Positions 24,011 to 37,345 of a stretch of DNA of 64,000 bases are shown piece after piece. This stretch comes from Takakia lepidozioides (Eukaryota > Streptophyta > Takakiopsida > Takakiales > Takakiaceae). Both the position numbers and the translations under genes were made by a program. How positions within the stretch are numbered: the first letter of the stretch is position 1; every line of letters begins with the position of its first letter. The DNA is taken from positions 57,678,042 to 57,742,041 of the forward strand of contig CM060734.1 in the NCBI GenBank assembly GCA_030704615.1, given 5' to 3'. The notes below the pieces were generated by a model. It did no database searches. It saw nothing but the letters and a program-made list of their open reading frames with translations, and was not told where the DNA came from.

Positions 24011-25737
24011 ATCAACTTCTCGCGGAAATGGATATCCAAAACATTTTCCAAAATAAAAAGAGAAAATGAGGCCGGAGAAAAAAGAAAAGAAAATTAATAT
24101 TAAGAATTATGATCAGAAAAAGAAATACAAAGTAATATTCAGTTATCTGTAGCATGGAGACCGAACGGTTGAGAGGGGATGTGCACGTGTGTTCCAACAA
24201 GAATGAACGTAGGATACACATCCATCATAGCACCGTCATCTGCAGTGAATGAGGTTGGCTAAACAGGAACTCGAGGGTGCCCTAATAACAGGATACACAA
24301 GGATTCCAGAATCTGCTAACTCCGTGCTACCCGCGGTTTAGTTACGGAGTATAACGTTCCATAAATCCAGGGAACGGGTTCCCTTCAAGGCCGAGTGTCT
24401 TGTCCCCGGAGTCAGGGGACGCGTTCCCATGGTGATACAGTTACAGCGCGGGAGTGGAAAGGGGGGCGGCCCTACAAGTAAAAAAGTGAAAAGGGAAAGG
24501 GGGATTTGTGGGATCGCAAAAGAGATGGATGGGAACGCGGTGCTGGAGACGACCGCCATCGCCATAGCCTTTCTTCTCGTCGTCTTCGTATGCATCCACC
24601 GAGCTCGCCGCCATTGCTGCCCTTGTCTACGCGTCTCTTTCCCTTGTCCGTCTTGTTGTAATCTCACGGAATCGTCCTCATCCCGTTGGCGCGACAATCT
24701 TGCTTGTTTTGCTTTCTTTCAACTGCGTGACCTTGGTTCGTCTGTCCGTTCCATATCGCATTGTCTTGTTCTTACCCTGCATCGAGGAAGAAATCTGTAT
24801 CTCGTCCCGTCTCCTTTTTCGTTCGCGCACCCCTCTGTATCTTCCCTTTCTTGTGTTTTCCATCCACCGCCTGTGCTCCGTTGCGGTATCCCCTGTTTTT
24901 CAATCTCTCCCGTGTTCTTTATAGGCAGTGTCGCTTACCCTGAGTCAGTGTGAAGCTGGTTATGCACGCTGCATAGTCAATTTGACAGGGTTATTCCGAG
25001 GTTTCTTATAAGGTCATGGCCAATGGTTGCATCACTGTCAATCTCTCTTGCATACATTGGTTGTTGCTGTTGCCCCAGAGCCTCTTGGCACAACTATAGC
25101 ACTAGAAGTATTAGGATCCATGGATCCGGATTGATGTCAGTCTTGATGGTACTGAAGCCTCCTTGAACTGGTGGCGTGGCCTGCACGGCTTTGCTTTTGC
25201 CGTGGTTTCCAAGTTTTTTTTGGGGCGGCCGTTCTAAGCGGTGATCCTCTGTATCTTTTTCTCTTCAATTAGGCTAAAGATAACAGTCGAGAATGAAATC
25301 GACTTCAAGCTGCTAAACCAGTCATACATAATCTTCTTTCTGTGGATTCCAAAGTGGGATCCTTCAAAGTTCAGGCCGTCGTAGAGGCAGGGTTTTTTCG
25401 GATAAGGCTACATCAAATGGCCAAAATACAATTTGTATGTCAATTGCAGATCAGGTCGTGGCTCTAGCCAGCCTTGACTTATTCAATCTGGCAATCAAAT
25501 AACACTTCTTCAATTCTGGAGAGATGTTGCTGTTTGAATTTCTTGAAGCAGAGGAGTCTCTTTTCTTAGTTGAGTTCTTAGTTATTCAGAATTAATTGGA
25601 TTCGCTGAAAACGTCTTCTTTGGAAGGATTTGGAGTTTGCCCTTCGAAAATTTGCAAGCAGCAGACGCTCGCAAGTCTTCAGCGGGACTCAAGGTGGACG
25701 GTTGTGAAGAGAGTGAAAGTAAGGCAAAGCCCCAAAG
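24011..25737. other. Upstream region of the exportin-T gene
   Basis: A pyrimidine-rich stretch (about 24540-24930) probably belongs to the promoter and 5' leader of the exportin-T gene. An open plus-strand frame there (24429-24953) has no domain and a low-complexity composition, so no protein is claimed. Confidence 0.4.
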
Positions 25738-28700
25738 ATGGATGATTTTGAGAGAGCCATTTTTTTCAGTTTTGACCAAAGTGGGGCAGTAGACGCACAG
25801 CTGAAGGCCCAGGCGATGGCCTACTGTGAGCATGCGAAGCAGACTCCTAACATTTGGCAAGTATCCCTGGACAAGTTTCGCCTTTCCCAATACGCCGAGG
25901 TACAATTCTGGTGCCTTCAAACTCTGGAAGAAGTAATGCGGCAGCGTTATATGAGTCTGGATCCGCAGGAACGCTTGTTCATTCGGTCGTCACTGATGGC
26001 AGCCTTTCGCAACTTTGACCTGGACGATCAGTCGTCCCAGTCGCCAGATCCTGGAAATGCTACCCTAACTAGACCTGCATTTGTGAAAAACAAATTGGCG
26101 CAACTCATTGTTATTCTCATCTATATTGAGTATCCTGCGGAGTGGCCTTCGGTTTTCGGAGATATGCTGGGCGTCCTTAACAAGGGACCAGCAGTGGTCG
26201 ATATGTTCATTCGAGTATTGAATACATTGGATGAAGAGGTCATAAGCTTGGACTTTCCACGAACTGCAGAGGAGACTGCCACCGCAACACGAATTAAAGA
26301 TGTGATGAGGCAGCAATGCATTTCACAGGTTGTGGGAGCTTGGTACAGTCTGATTGTCATGTATAAAGCCCAAAGCCCACACCTTGCCACTGCTGTGCTG
26401 GAGATGATGCTCAAGTATGTGGCATGGATTGATATTGGTCTGGTGGCCAATGAAAGTTTCGTTCATCTGCTCTTTGAATTCCTGGTTTCCCCTCATGAAT
26501 ATCCTCGTCTTCGCGGAGCAGCTGCTGATTGCTTGCTGGCGATTGTGTCCAAGAGAATGGAAGCTCCTTCAAAGCTTGCTCTTTTGGAGCGGCTTCGGAT
26601 TGGCCAGGCCTGTAGCCACATCATGGAGGCTCAGGAACCTGAGTTTGCTCTGAAGCTCACCAGTCTGCTCACTGGAATTGCAACAGAGGTTTTGGAATGT
26701 AGCAAAAAGATAGATCTTGGTACATCCTCAGGCCAATCTCTTGCGATGATAGAAGCAGTGTCTGCCATGTTAGATGAGGTCCTTCCTCCTGTGTTCTATT
26801 TTATGCGGCATGGTGATGAAGACATGTCGACAACAACCTTTCAGTTTCTGAATAATTATGTAGCAAGGATGAAGAGCTTTAGTCCTCTGAATGGCAAACA
26901 GGCCATTCACATTGGACAGATATTGGAAGTTATTTACAGTCGCATGCGCTTTGATTCGGAAAGTCAGGAGTCATTGGATGAACCGGACAAGGATGGGCAG
27001 GAAGAAGAGGAGAGGATGGCAGACTACCGCAAAGATTTATTGTCATTGTTCAGGAGCGTAAATCGAGTAGCACCTGATGTGACCAGAACATTTGTTCAAA
27101 GCAGTCTTGCCTTATGTTTAGGGAAGCCGGACTCAGTATTTGAAGACGTTGAGGCGGTGATTGTGCTCCTTCATGTACTTGGAGAGGGAGTGACAGAGGA
27201 AGCTTTGAAGCCTGGTGGAGGATCTCTGGAGGAGATGGTTGGAGCATTATTGTCCACAAACATACCTCACCATTCGCATCGATTAGTGGCACTCATTTAT
27301 CTAGAGACGGTTACTAGATATGTTCGGTTTGTGCAGCAGCATGCTGAATACATACCTTCAGTGCTAGCAGCCTTTTTGGATTCCAGGGGCATACACCATC
27401 CAAACCCCAATGTAAGCACTAGAGCAAGCTACCTCTTTATGCGCCTGGTGAAGGTGCTGCGCATCCAGTTGGTTCCATACTTGGAAAACATTCTTCAGGT
27501 ATACGTAGCTTTCCGTGTAGACTTCAGTGCGTTCAGCTCATGATAAAGGCTAAGAATCTTCTGTAGAAGGTTGTAGACTGATTCATTCTGTGGATCTCCT
27601 CTCAGAGCCTGCAAGACACATTGTCGGCATTTGCAACCGGCAAACGAAGCATGGGGAAGGCAGATCTTGATGATCGAAGTTATGCTTTTGAGGTGATTGT
27701 CAGCTCCATCTTTTGGTGAATGGGAAGGAAGAACAAGGGACAAAAGTGTTTATAGCTCTTTCAAGAAACTCTGGAGCAGTATAATTGTTGAACGTCTCTA
27801 TTGCTTTACTTCTGCCTTCCTTCCTTGGAGTCAATCTACAATTGGCATGTGTGTGCAGGCAGTTGGCTTGTTGATTGGCATGGAGGAGCTGTCAGTTGAT
27901 AAGCAGGCAAAGTTTGTTTCTGCACTTCTGGTGCCTCTTTGTGGGCAGGTAATCCTATTTCCTTCCAGTATGGTACGGTAGAATTCTTTGGCTCTACATC
28001 TTTGTTAAAGGATGGTATCTCGGCTGCTAAAGGTGGAGCTTCAAGGAAGCAGGGTTTAGGGTTTTTGAGGTAGGTCCCAGGTTTCTCCTGCTAGCACGCC
28101 TTGACTTTGGGCTTGACTTGTGAAGTAGACTTAGTAATCTCAGATTCTTGTCCAAAGCCGTGTACAATGTGTGGACTCACTTTGATTACATTTTGTTATA
28201 CTCCTTCCTAAGAGAAATCATAGAGGCGGATTTGGTGGAATGCAGGTGGAGGCCATCCTGGCAAATGAATCTGTGAAAGGTGACCTAGTGGGGCCTGCAG
28301 CAACTGTGGCTGCTCTGCAGCAAGTTATATTGGCTATCAGTTACTTGAGCAAGGTTAGTGTCAAGCTCGGCCTGACCTCATCACATTTACAATCAAAATT
28401 TCAGAAGGTTAAAAAATGGTGTGCCCTGCATAAATGGCAACAAACTTAGTCTCATGTCACCATTATTATCTGAGCAATGCCCATGCTTGTTACCGTCTAC
28501 ATATTTCTTCAAGGAAGTTTGCATATTTGATGCTAACCTTGGTTATTGTGCCTGAGAGTAGGATGCTGTTGGAGACTCTTCCAAGGTCAATTTCATAGGT
28601 CAAATATGTAAGCTATAGGCAATCATTGATTTATGCATGAGTTTCAAGTCGACGGGGATATCAGTTCATTATGTGTTGATGGTTGCGAATCGGGAGCTGT

Positions 28701-31700
28701 GTGAGAAGTTCCTTCACTCATTGTTTGTGTATTTTGGTTTGATGGCAATAATCAAGTCCTCATCAATGACCTATGCAAATCATTATGGGAACTGAATGGT
28801 GCACTGAAAATGACAGTTCTGATGTGGTCTTAATAAATGTTGATATGCAGGGATTCGGTGAGCAGCTTGCAACCAACAGCCGGCCTGCAATTGGAAATAT
28901 GTTCAAACAGGTAATTGGGGGGTATCTCTATTACTAGGGTTTCTGTGTGTTGGAATCAACTTCTTTTAGCAAAGATCTGTGATCATGCAGTAGCTTGATG
29001 GACATTCGAGTTGTTGAGCTGGCAAGCTGAGCTGAATTTTTATGGGGTGGTATTAGTTTCTTATAGCAGCCCAAGTTCAGTGAGCTGCTTTCTATGAACG
29101 CTTTAGTCAAAAGTATGTGGTCCATGCACTGTTACATGGAAGAACAGGGGGAGCTCTAGAGACATGGGTGCCTTCAATAGTGAGGTGTAGGATACCATGA
29201 GCTGTGGTCTGCGAAGCTTTTTAAACCCTCAGAAGTAAATGAGCATCCTTCTTCTTTTCTTCAATCTTCTTTTGATGGGCTAAAGTACAGTTTTGTGGAT
29301 ATTACTTGCTCATGACCGGAAAAATGCAGCGTGTCTCAATTCTCCTTATTGCACCAGGATGTAGGTTGTCCTCAGTCAACTGTCATGGCAGTTGGTGTCT
29401 CACTGATCCAAAAAGCTTCTCGTGTTGGTGACAGACCCTGGATGTTGTTCTACGGGTGATTCCAGCATTTCCGAAAAACAAAATTTTGCGGACTAAGGTA
29501 TATTCTTGATTGTGGATCTTCAGACCTTTCTTCACAATTGTTGACGTCGCAACCAATCTTAAGAGTAGATACAATTTGTATTGGGGCTAGTGGCCATTTG
29601 GGCACCCCTAAACAGTGACATTGTGTTGAAGTGGTCAAGCATAGCTACTTCAGTTTCCCATGTTCTTTGACTGGTTTGAAGTCTATAGTACCATGCCAAG
29701 TACTGGGTTTTGGGTGTCCTCAGAAAGTTTGTAATGTTTTTGTAGGTGATCTCCTTTCTCCATCGAATGGTGGAAACTCTAGGCAGTGCGCTTTTCCCAG
29801 CTCTTCCAACCATTATTCAACAGCTCCTTTCTGAGAGTGAGGTACGGCTTTATTTGTGGCTTTCATGTCTGATTTGGGAAGGAGGCATTTGCCTCAGTTT
29901 GTCAGGTGTCAGATCCAGGTGGGCCTGCACAAAGAAGTTGGGTTGTAGTATTCCTCATCATATCTATGCTTGCAATTTACCCCATTCTTAGGTGTCTACG
30001 AATGTCAGGAATGAGACTATTTTTCTCCTTGACTAGAAAGAAAAGTCTCTGCTCATTCATAAGAAAACCCATTTTCTATCACACAATTAGTGCATGTTCA
30101 TCAGGAATTTCTCTTTGGTATAAAATAGTGGATATGCTTTGCTGTTCTGATGTGCCAATTGGGTCGTAGGCAATGTCCTCCACACTCATGTTGGCCCTCC
30201 AATGGACTGTCTTTTTTTGGAGAATGTTTGCCCGTGTGGGAGAATTCTTTGGGATGCAGCCTAGGCAAAAAGCTAAGACAAACTAAAACAAGCAAAAGGA
30301 AGGAACACAGTTGGGAAGTTGTTTGATGTTCTGCTAAACTGTCATGGCAGCCAAAAGATCTAGCGGAATTCATACAGTTGGTAAATCAACTTATCAACAA
30401 ATTCAAGTCGGGTATGAGAGAAATTCTTCAGGAAGTATTCCCTGCTATTGTGGGTCGGGTGTTCGCCCTTCTGCCCAAGGATGGGTTCCCAGAAGGCCCA
30501 AGTAGCCACACCGAGGTGAGGAGAAATCACACTTGGCTGACACTCTCATGGTTGGATTGATGCGACTTATTGATTGAAGGGGCAGCCTAGGTTTCTTCTG
30601 ACCATCGGTACTATAGAATGTGCATGTGTTTGTAAGTTGTAGCACGAAAAGAGCACATTGTGATGATTACAGATTTGGACAGAATGGCTTTGTGCTAAAA
30701 TGAAATGGTGACCTTTGTTAGTCTCGTTTGAGCTAGTGCTGGCCTCTTTCAAACTGCAGTCATTACAATGAGAAGTAAAGGCGGGTGTTTGTGCAGAATC
30801 CAAGTGCTAGTTTAGGATTATATCACCCTCACAGGGCTCTTATGTTTGATGAAGCTTGTTGAGTTGTTTGAATCTATATTTCTCTACCTGTTGTTTTGTA
30901 TGTGTCAGGTTTCCAGTTACAGGAATTGCAAATGTGGTGACATATGACTGATCTGTCTGATCTTTGTGTATATGGACCTTCACAGGAAGTACGGGAGTTG
31001 CTGGAGCTCCAACGAAACTATTATTTGTTTTTGCACGCTGTGACTTCAAGTGACCTGTCCTCAGTAATGCTCAGTCCTCAGAGCAGCCAATGCCTGAATG
31101 ATATCATTCGCCTACTTTTGGATTCCTCCTGCAATCATAAGGATGTTCTTGTTAGAAAGGTGGGTTCTGGCCCTCCTCCCCTTGTCCTCTGATAATCTAG
31201 TGAAAGTGGCTCTAATCTAGTGAAAGTGACTGCCCAAAAGGTTGTTGTCCCATTGAGCGTGGGGACTCATTTGTTTTGCACTCTTCGTCTCAAGTAATTA
31301 TACCAAGAGAGTGTTCTCCTGGTTGTTCTAAAAGTGATTATGATACCTCAGTTGATGTACTGTTAAGTGCTGGAACCTGTAGTTGCTCCAGTGGTCTGAC
31401 ATGTTTGTGTTTGGATCACTAAGATTTTGTACTACATTCTTGTGTCTGCAAAGTTGTAACTGGCAATTGACATGCACAGCTCATCTTGTCACATGGGTGG
31501 CAATTTGTCTGTGCAAGCAGGTCTGTGTTCAAGTGTTTGGTAAGCTGATATCAGATTGGTGTGGCAGCAGCAGTGAAGAGGAGAGGGTGAGTTCAGTTCA
31601 TGTTTTTTAATTTTCTCATGTCACATACAATGTCAGTCTTATGGAGGGAGTTTACCTGAACTTGATGCACCTCAACAAGCATCAGGAAGTATGCTATGTG

Positions 31701-33089
31701 TAGATTGGTCTTGATTTTGAAACAAGGCTAATTGGTTGAGTTAGTGCTGTCTTCAGAACTGGACACGGGATATAGCCTTAATGGCAGTCAGCATAGTTCA
31801 GCAATTATATTTTAGAAAAACAGATCTGAACTTAGCTGTCTTTTGATTCATGCTGAATGAGGTCCTACAATTGGAGCCACACATGCTGTCCTGTTCAAGA
31901 GCTCAGTCTCTCTCATCGTCTCATGATTGTACAAGAGAGACAGACTCGCTGAGTCTTGCGGGTTGAAAGGGAAAGAGGGTGTTCCAATCCTTCTGGACTT
32001 AACAATATCTTAAATATGAAGAGAAGGAAAATATTTGGGTGACAAAGCAATGTTGACTTCTAACACTTTTGAGTCATGTAGGTCCCTGGGTTTCGACAAT
32101 TTGCAGTGGAGCGTTTTGCTGCGGAATGCTGCATTTACAGTGTATTGCAGCGTTCTTTTGACCTTCGAGATGCAAATACTGTAAGTCTTCTGTGCAATTC
32201 GGATTGGGTCCAGTCCAACATCTTGGAGGCATCCAAAATGTTGGGAATGGTTCAGTGGTTCTAACTTAATGTAGCTTGATCTCAGATAAATGTGAAGATG
32301 GATGTCTGTTACCTGATCTCTTAGTCTTCCACCTCCTATTGCTTGGTGCTTGGCGCATATGAAGGTTGCCATTCCATGGTGCAGTTGATGCTAGTTCATC
32401 TGCATGGACCTCGTACCCAGTTGAGCTGCAAAACGTATTAATATACGTGTGGTGGCAGTTTTCCCTCTTTGGTGAGATAGTCGGTGCCCAGAAGATTATG
32501 TATGAAAGGTGTGGAGATGATTTCTTGATGCATCTCGCGACCAAAGTGCTGCCCACTGTTGAGTGCCCTCCCAACTTGGCTGAGCAGTACTGCCTTCATA
32601 TTCAGGTATGCCAGTCACTGTTGTTGTGCACCATACATGACACATTTACTTGAAGATTATCTGTTTTAGATTGGAGCTGGAGGTTTCACATTCAACTGAG
32701 TAGAAGTTCACCTTGTCAGAGAGCCCTATGTCTTCAGTACTCAGGGATGAAGGTCTTGTTTTCTCTTAAGTATAACTAGGTTCTAACGCATGTGTTTGTT
32801 TAGCTTGCTACAGCAGAAAGCAGTATGCTTTTTGCAGACAGTCATAAAATCCTGTAGAGCTCAATGTACTTCATGTTTCTTCCATGCTTTCCTGACATGA
32901 TCTGGTCAAGATATGCTACCACCAGAGAAGGCTACAGACTCCCTCACAAATACAGGAAGAGAGTAAGCTTATGGAGATGTGATATGTTGTCTGTGGCAGA
33001 GGTCTGATGTAAAGGATGTGAAGGCTTTCTACAAGCCTTTCATAGAAAAGCTAAGGCCACAGCAGAATGGCAGCCTGCAGAGCAGATAA
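25738..33089 (+). CDS. PSD: Exportin-T (tRNA nuclear exporter, PAUSED orthologue)
   Basis: Member of the importin-beta/exportin family that carries mature tRNA out of the nucleus with RanGTP; the Arabidopsis orthologue is PAUSED (about 988 aa). Thirteen exons: 25738-27498, 27606-27692, 27859-27948, 28246-28353, 28851-28910, 29435-29497, 29746-29841, 30351-30515, 30986-31159, 31521-31586, 32082-32180, 32459-32605, 33000-33089. All junctions are GT-AG, phase 0, giving 1001 aa. Landmarks: VQFWCLQTLEEVMRQRY, FVKNKLAQLIVILIYIEYP, MRQQCISQVVGAWY, YVAWIDIGLVANESF, HSHRLVALIYLETVTRY, FLHRMVETLGSALFP, CNHKDVLVRK, GEIVGAQKIMYERCG and NLAEQYCLHIQ, ending in QQNGSLQSR. The start Met gives MDDFERAIFFSFDQSGAVDA, which matches the family start. 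No defect is seen. The first exon alone encodes 587 aa. Confidence 0.95.
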
Positions 33090-36000
33090 CAGTGGGAGCT
33101 CCGCTGCACTCCAACCACACTCGGTTATGGTGTAGTGAAGGGGTACAGTCCAAGATAATGTGTGGTTTCCTTGATGCTCAACGCATGCTGGCCAAATAAT
33201 TTGAAGGAATGCTTGCTCTTTTAGTCAGCCACCTACATATCCAGCACCCCTGCATGGCTCTCTCTCTCTCTCTCTCTGTGCCACATTTGAGGAGTTCTTT
33301 GGTTCTATGATTCTGTTTTGTCACCCTGCCAAAGTAGCAGGAATGCTAAGTGAGGCTGCTCATGGGAGTCTGTGAGCCTGCTCATGCTCACGTGAGCTGG
33401 AGATTGCTGGCCCATGAGATCCTATTACCGTGGATGTGTTCCCCATTCCTGTGGGAATGGAGTGGTCTAGGTCCCCCATACCCACAGAAGACGGTCACCA
33501 CTATGGGTACATTTGTGAGTAGGAGGGAGAAGGTGAATGGCCCAAATTTCAGGGTAAGGCAACTTTTTAATGCCAACAGCCCCAGACTGGTTGACAGGCA
33601 GCATGGAAGCCGGTATGAAGCGAGTACATTTGTGGAATCCACCTGGATGTGACATTGCACACAGATTGCCAAGCATCTGGAAGGATTCCGTGCTTGCAGG
33701 CAAGGCTTACAGATAGGAGGGAGAGGTTAGCTGTCCGAAGAAAAGGATGGATATGCCCATCTTAGAAGTATCCGGTTGACAAATTTTTGGAGACAACTTT
33801 TACCACAGAAAGGAGGTGGAGTGCTGGGGCCTGGTATTAGTGGAGTGCACTACAAGAGTTCTAAGTGGTGGTGACCTGTGTAGCAAGAGTGCAAGTATCA
33901 GGCTTGCACGTCAGGATTTTGATTTACTTAGTAGTACAAACGTCATTGACCGGAGGCAGACGTGGCAGAAACTTAGATCGGAGTCACAAATGGGAAGACC
34001 CAAGTATTTTGGGAAAAGGACGGTTATTCCGGGAAAGGATGGTTGTCAGTACAATCCTTCCAATAATATGCTGCGAATTGTTACGGCTTCACAATAATAC
34101 ACTGCAAGATCAGATCAGTTTCTTGATGCCATCACAGAAGCTAGCAGGATTGCTTTGTGTGGATGAGAAGGAAGGGGAGCTTTGGGTGGCGCTACCAAAT
34201 TCTTGTGTGGAATCTGGATGTGGAGAAGTCTGCCTGGCAAGACCAGAATTGGGCTTTGTGGACACACACAGCTGGATGTGTGTGCAGATTCCTGCAATCA
34301 CTGGACAAAGGGAGGGAGTGGCGCTAAGAGTTTTCTGAAGTTCAAATCGCGCTGTAGTGCATCCCAAACCTGAGCTTAGTGGTTCTCTGAGAGAGTGGGA
34401 TACAGAAAAGCTGAAGGTAGTTGCCAGCTTATCAGTATCACAGTACATCCAAATTATGAGGCATGTGTTTTCATTCTACCTTGTATTTGTGATGTTCTTT
34501 CAGCTTAATCGCTATTGTAATTTCCCATGTACATGTGTTTTATTGGGTGAGATGTGTGTTAGCATGTCAGCCTCTTCGAATGTGAAGGTTTGGAGACATG
34601 AATTTTTGTTGTCTGTCTTTGGGAATTTCAGACCCTGCATGTTAGGTCTGATCCCCTGTTCAATTTCTCTTGTAATAATGCATCTTGGAAAAAAGTAACA
34701 CCCTTACGTTTGCATCTTTGCAGGAACAGAATGAAACTCCAGATCTTACGGGGGCCAGTTATGCGTAGAGAGTTTTTTTTGTCAGCTGCCAAAACTGAAA
34801 CTACCATGATTGTGAATCAAGAACATCTTAATTGGAAGTTGACAAATCCCCCAGGTCATTCATCATGCTGTTATTCTACTTTTTGCCAGTCTTATTTTCT
34901 GGGTTGTTCAGTGGAGGTTCCTATATGTCAAGTCTTATTATACCATTTGCGGAGCTTTGTGTACACTGTACACCAGTCATAAATGAATACGCCCTACCCG
35001 GACCCTTCAATATGCCCAAAATGTGATACCCGGCCAACACTGGCTACCAATTATAGGTCCGAAAAATGTGCATGAACGGCTGCTACCGATAATGGGTAGG
35101 GCTCATACACCTGGGCAAAGTACAGTGGCTAACTAGCAACTATACTTAATTGGTTCCTAAGATTCCTGTACATCGCCCACTTTTTGTTTGTCTCGGCTTT
35201 GTTAGGGGTAAATGATGGGCAAAATGTTGTATCCCTGGAAAATTAAAGGAAGTCCACCCTTTGGAACTCAAGTTTACATGCAGAACAATTGCCCTTTACC
35301 TGTAAGTAGCACCAGGCAAGGTTCTCTAATGCCAACCTTCCAAGAACGGGAAGGTGCGCTAGGACTGCATAACCACTGCATATCAACTGATCTAGGATGT
35401 TAGCTTAGCCCTGGGCTCCCCCTGCTTCCTCACTGACCTATCTTGCTCGAGGCCTTCAACGTTGGCAGCAATATTCCAGAAAGGAAAACTGTAACAAGTG
35501 AGGTCAACCAGAATGGCAGGAGGAAGAATTATGACTCAACATCAAACTGTTATGTGACATGATGGTCACAGCTTCAAACTTAGATGCAATTCTCGATGCA
35601 TCACAAGCTGATTTCATATGCGAAGGATTTCTAGAATTGCAGCCACAAAGGCGGTGGCATAAAATCAAACACAAGCCTGTCTAACAACCATCCACATTGT
35701 TGCCTCTGTGTCATGTCTGTGTAGATTGCCTTAGATTTGGCAATCTACGCAGACTTGTGCTTGTCACAATGCACATAAGCACATAAGCACATAAGCAGAC
35801 TACCAATCCACCTGCATATCGGAGTGTGAAGCATGGTTAGAAGTAAGAGGCATTTCTGGATTGCTGTCTTGCTCACTGCCACACTCAGATCCACTTGACT
35901 GATTTTTCCGCCAAGCCGCAATTGCGTCCACACACCATTAAGCACCCTTCAGAAATTTACACAACAACAAAACAGCTGCAAGAATTTTACCCCAGAGATT

Positions 36001-36737
36001 GGAACCTTCAAGCAGAGACAACAGAAGGGAAGAAATTTGCACGGTGACATGTCTGAGCAAATTTCTAGCAGTAATGAGGGTTTTGGAGAAACAGGACAGG
36101 ACATAATGAAGCTTCATCAGCTGTCAGCAGGTTTGATTATTCAGTCCATAGTTCGTCATCCCTCACCCACCTTCATCTTCTTGAGAAGAGGAAGATATGG
36201 CTGCTTGGTACTGGCGCTTCATGTCTTAGAACTTCCAGCGAATGAGGTGAGATACGAATGATGGAGAAGAGACAGTCCCGTGATAAACGGGAGAAAGGAT
36301 GTGAAGGATCACGGTTGTGAGAGCAAATGACCCACTCACATATTCCATACGGTTATTAGACAGACAACAGCACCTCCTCCTTCATAAGCTCCAGGCATGC
36401 ATGGAAAACCCGTGAACGACAAACCAAGAACGATTGCTATGCGTACAACTCACTATAACAGGCCGAAAACATTCATTGACCTCTTCATGTGCAGAACAAA
36501 CCCTAGATGGTGACGGCAGCGAGCAAATCATCTCATTAACATTAGGGATAGAGTCCAACAAAATGGAATTCAAGAGATTCAAACTCCCCAAACTGGAGAT
36601 CCAAGTGCGTAAACCTCCAGGCCACCGTGTGGACCCATCACCATGCGCAGCTTCATCTCTAATAGGGGCCTACCACAATACCACCCAAGACATACAATCT
36701 TCGCCTCTGCTGAGCCCGCCATCCTCATACAAAATCC
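33090..36737. other. Intergenic DNA between exportin-T and eL30
   Basis: Contains the 3' ends of the exportin-T gene (plus) and the eL30 gene (minus), a (CT)10 run at 33258-33277 and a 9-bp unit repeated three times (ACATAAGC., about 35769-35796). Open frames such as 33865-34338 show no domain. Confidence 0.4.
35715..35754. repeat. 16-bp-arm hairpin
   Basis: The left arm GTCTGTGTAGATTGCC (35715-35730) pairs with the right arm GGCAATCTACGCAGAC (35739-35754) with one mismatch, around an 8-base loop. It lies in intergenic DNA and its function is unknown. Confidence 0.7.
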
Positions 36738-37073
36738 TCATTCAGTCGGCATAGACCTGATGATATCAGAGTCACCAGGGTCAGTGATGCTTAAGCAGCA
36801 GACACGGTAATACTTGCCACAGGCGGTGCCCAAATCAACGTTATTCCCGCTGTAGTGGTGAACACCAGTCTTGGACAACATGGCGTAATACTCAATCTCC
36901 GACTTCCTCAGAGGCGGGCAATTGTTGGCAATGATCACCAGCTTCCCCTTGCCTCCCCTCAGCGACTTGAGCGTTGTGGTGTAGCCCAGCGTGAACTTTC
37001 CTGACTTCATTACCAGGGCCAGCCTATTGTTGATGCTCTCCTGCGCCTTCTTGGTCTTCTTAGCGGCCACCAT
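36738..37073 (-). CDS. RPL30: 60S ribosomal protein eL30
   Basis: Complete 111-aa eL30, a small RNA-binding protein of the large cytosolic ribosomal subunit. The start [20 protein letters not shown], the core [20 protein letters not shown], and [32 protein letters not shown] and [10 protein letters not shown] are all present and in one uninterrupted frame. The coding region has no intron, so any intron would have to be in the leader. Four telo-box copies (37237-37290) lie 164-217 bp upstream of the start, as is common for plant ribosomal protein genes. It faces away from the PPR gene, with a decayed inverted eL30 copy between them. Confidence 0.95.
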   Translation of the reverse strand: MVAAKKTKKAQESINNRLALVMKSGKFTLGYTTTLKSLRGGKGKLVIIANNCPPLRKSEIEYYAMLSKTGVHHYSGNNVDLGTACGKYYRVCCLSITDPGDSDIIRSMPTE

Positions 37074-37236
37074 CTTGGCTTCCTTTCTCGCTCACAGAGA
37101 TGGCGGCGACGGTCCCTCGAGCAACGGAGACGAAAGAGAGGGATCCACCAACCCTCCTCCCCGTCCTCAACCCTCAGATGCCCGGGTCTCTCCGGGTGAC
37201 CCGCCGCACACCGCGTCAATAAGCGACAAGCCCAAG

Positions 37237-37290
37237 TTAGGGTTTCACATTTAGGGTTTAGGGTTTAAGCTCTGATGGGGTCTAGGGTTT
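37237..37290. promoter_or_regulatory. Telo-box cluster (TTAGGGTTT)
   Basis: Copies of (T)TAGGGTTT lie at 37237-37245, 37251-37259, 37258-37266 and 37283-37290. Telo-boxes bind Myb-type and Pur-alpha-type factors and mark plant translation-machinery genes. The position fits eL30 control, but they also sit about 370-420 bp upstream of the proposed PPR start, so shared control is possible. Confidence 0.75.
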
Positions 37291-37345
37291 ACAGAATTCT
37301 GAAGTAGAGGCTGGGCCTCGTTGAGAATACTCAGGGGTACTGACA

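Noticed and set aside
24429-24953. 174-codon plus-strand frame as a gene
   Set aside because: Pyrimidine-rich, low-complexity composition with overlapping frames in all phases, immediately upstream of exportin-T; most likely promoter or leader.
33865-34338. 157-codon plus-strand frame as a gene
   Set aside because: No domain, no splice context, and overlapping frames of similar length; looks like chance.
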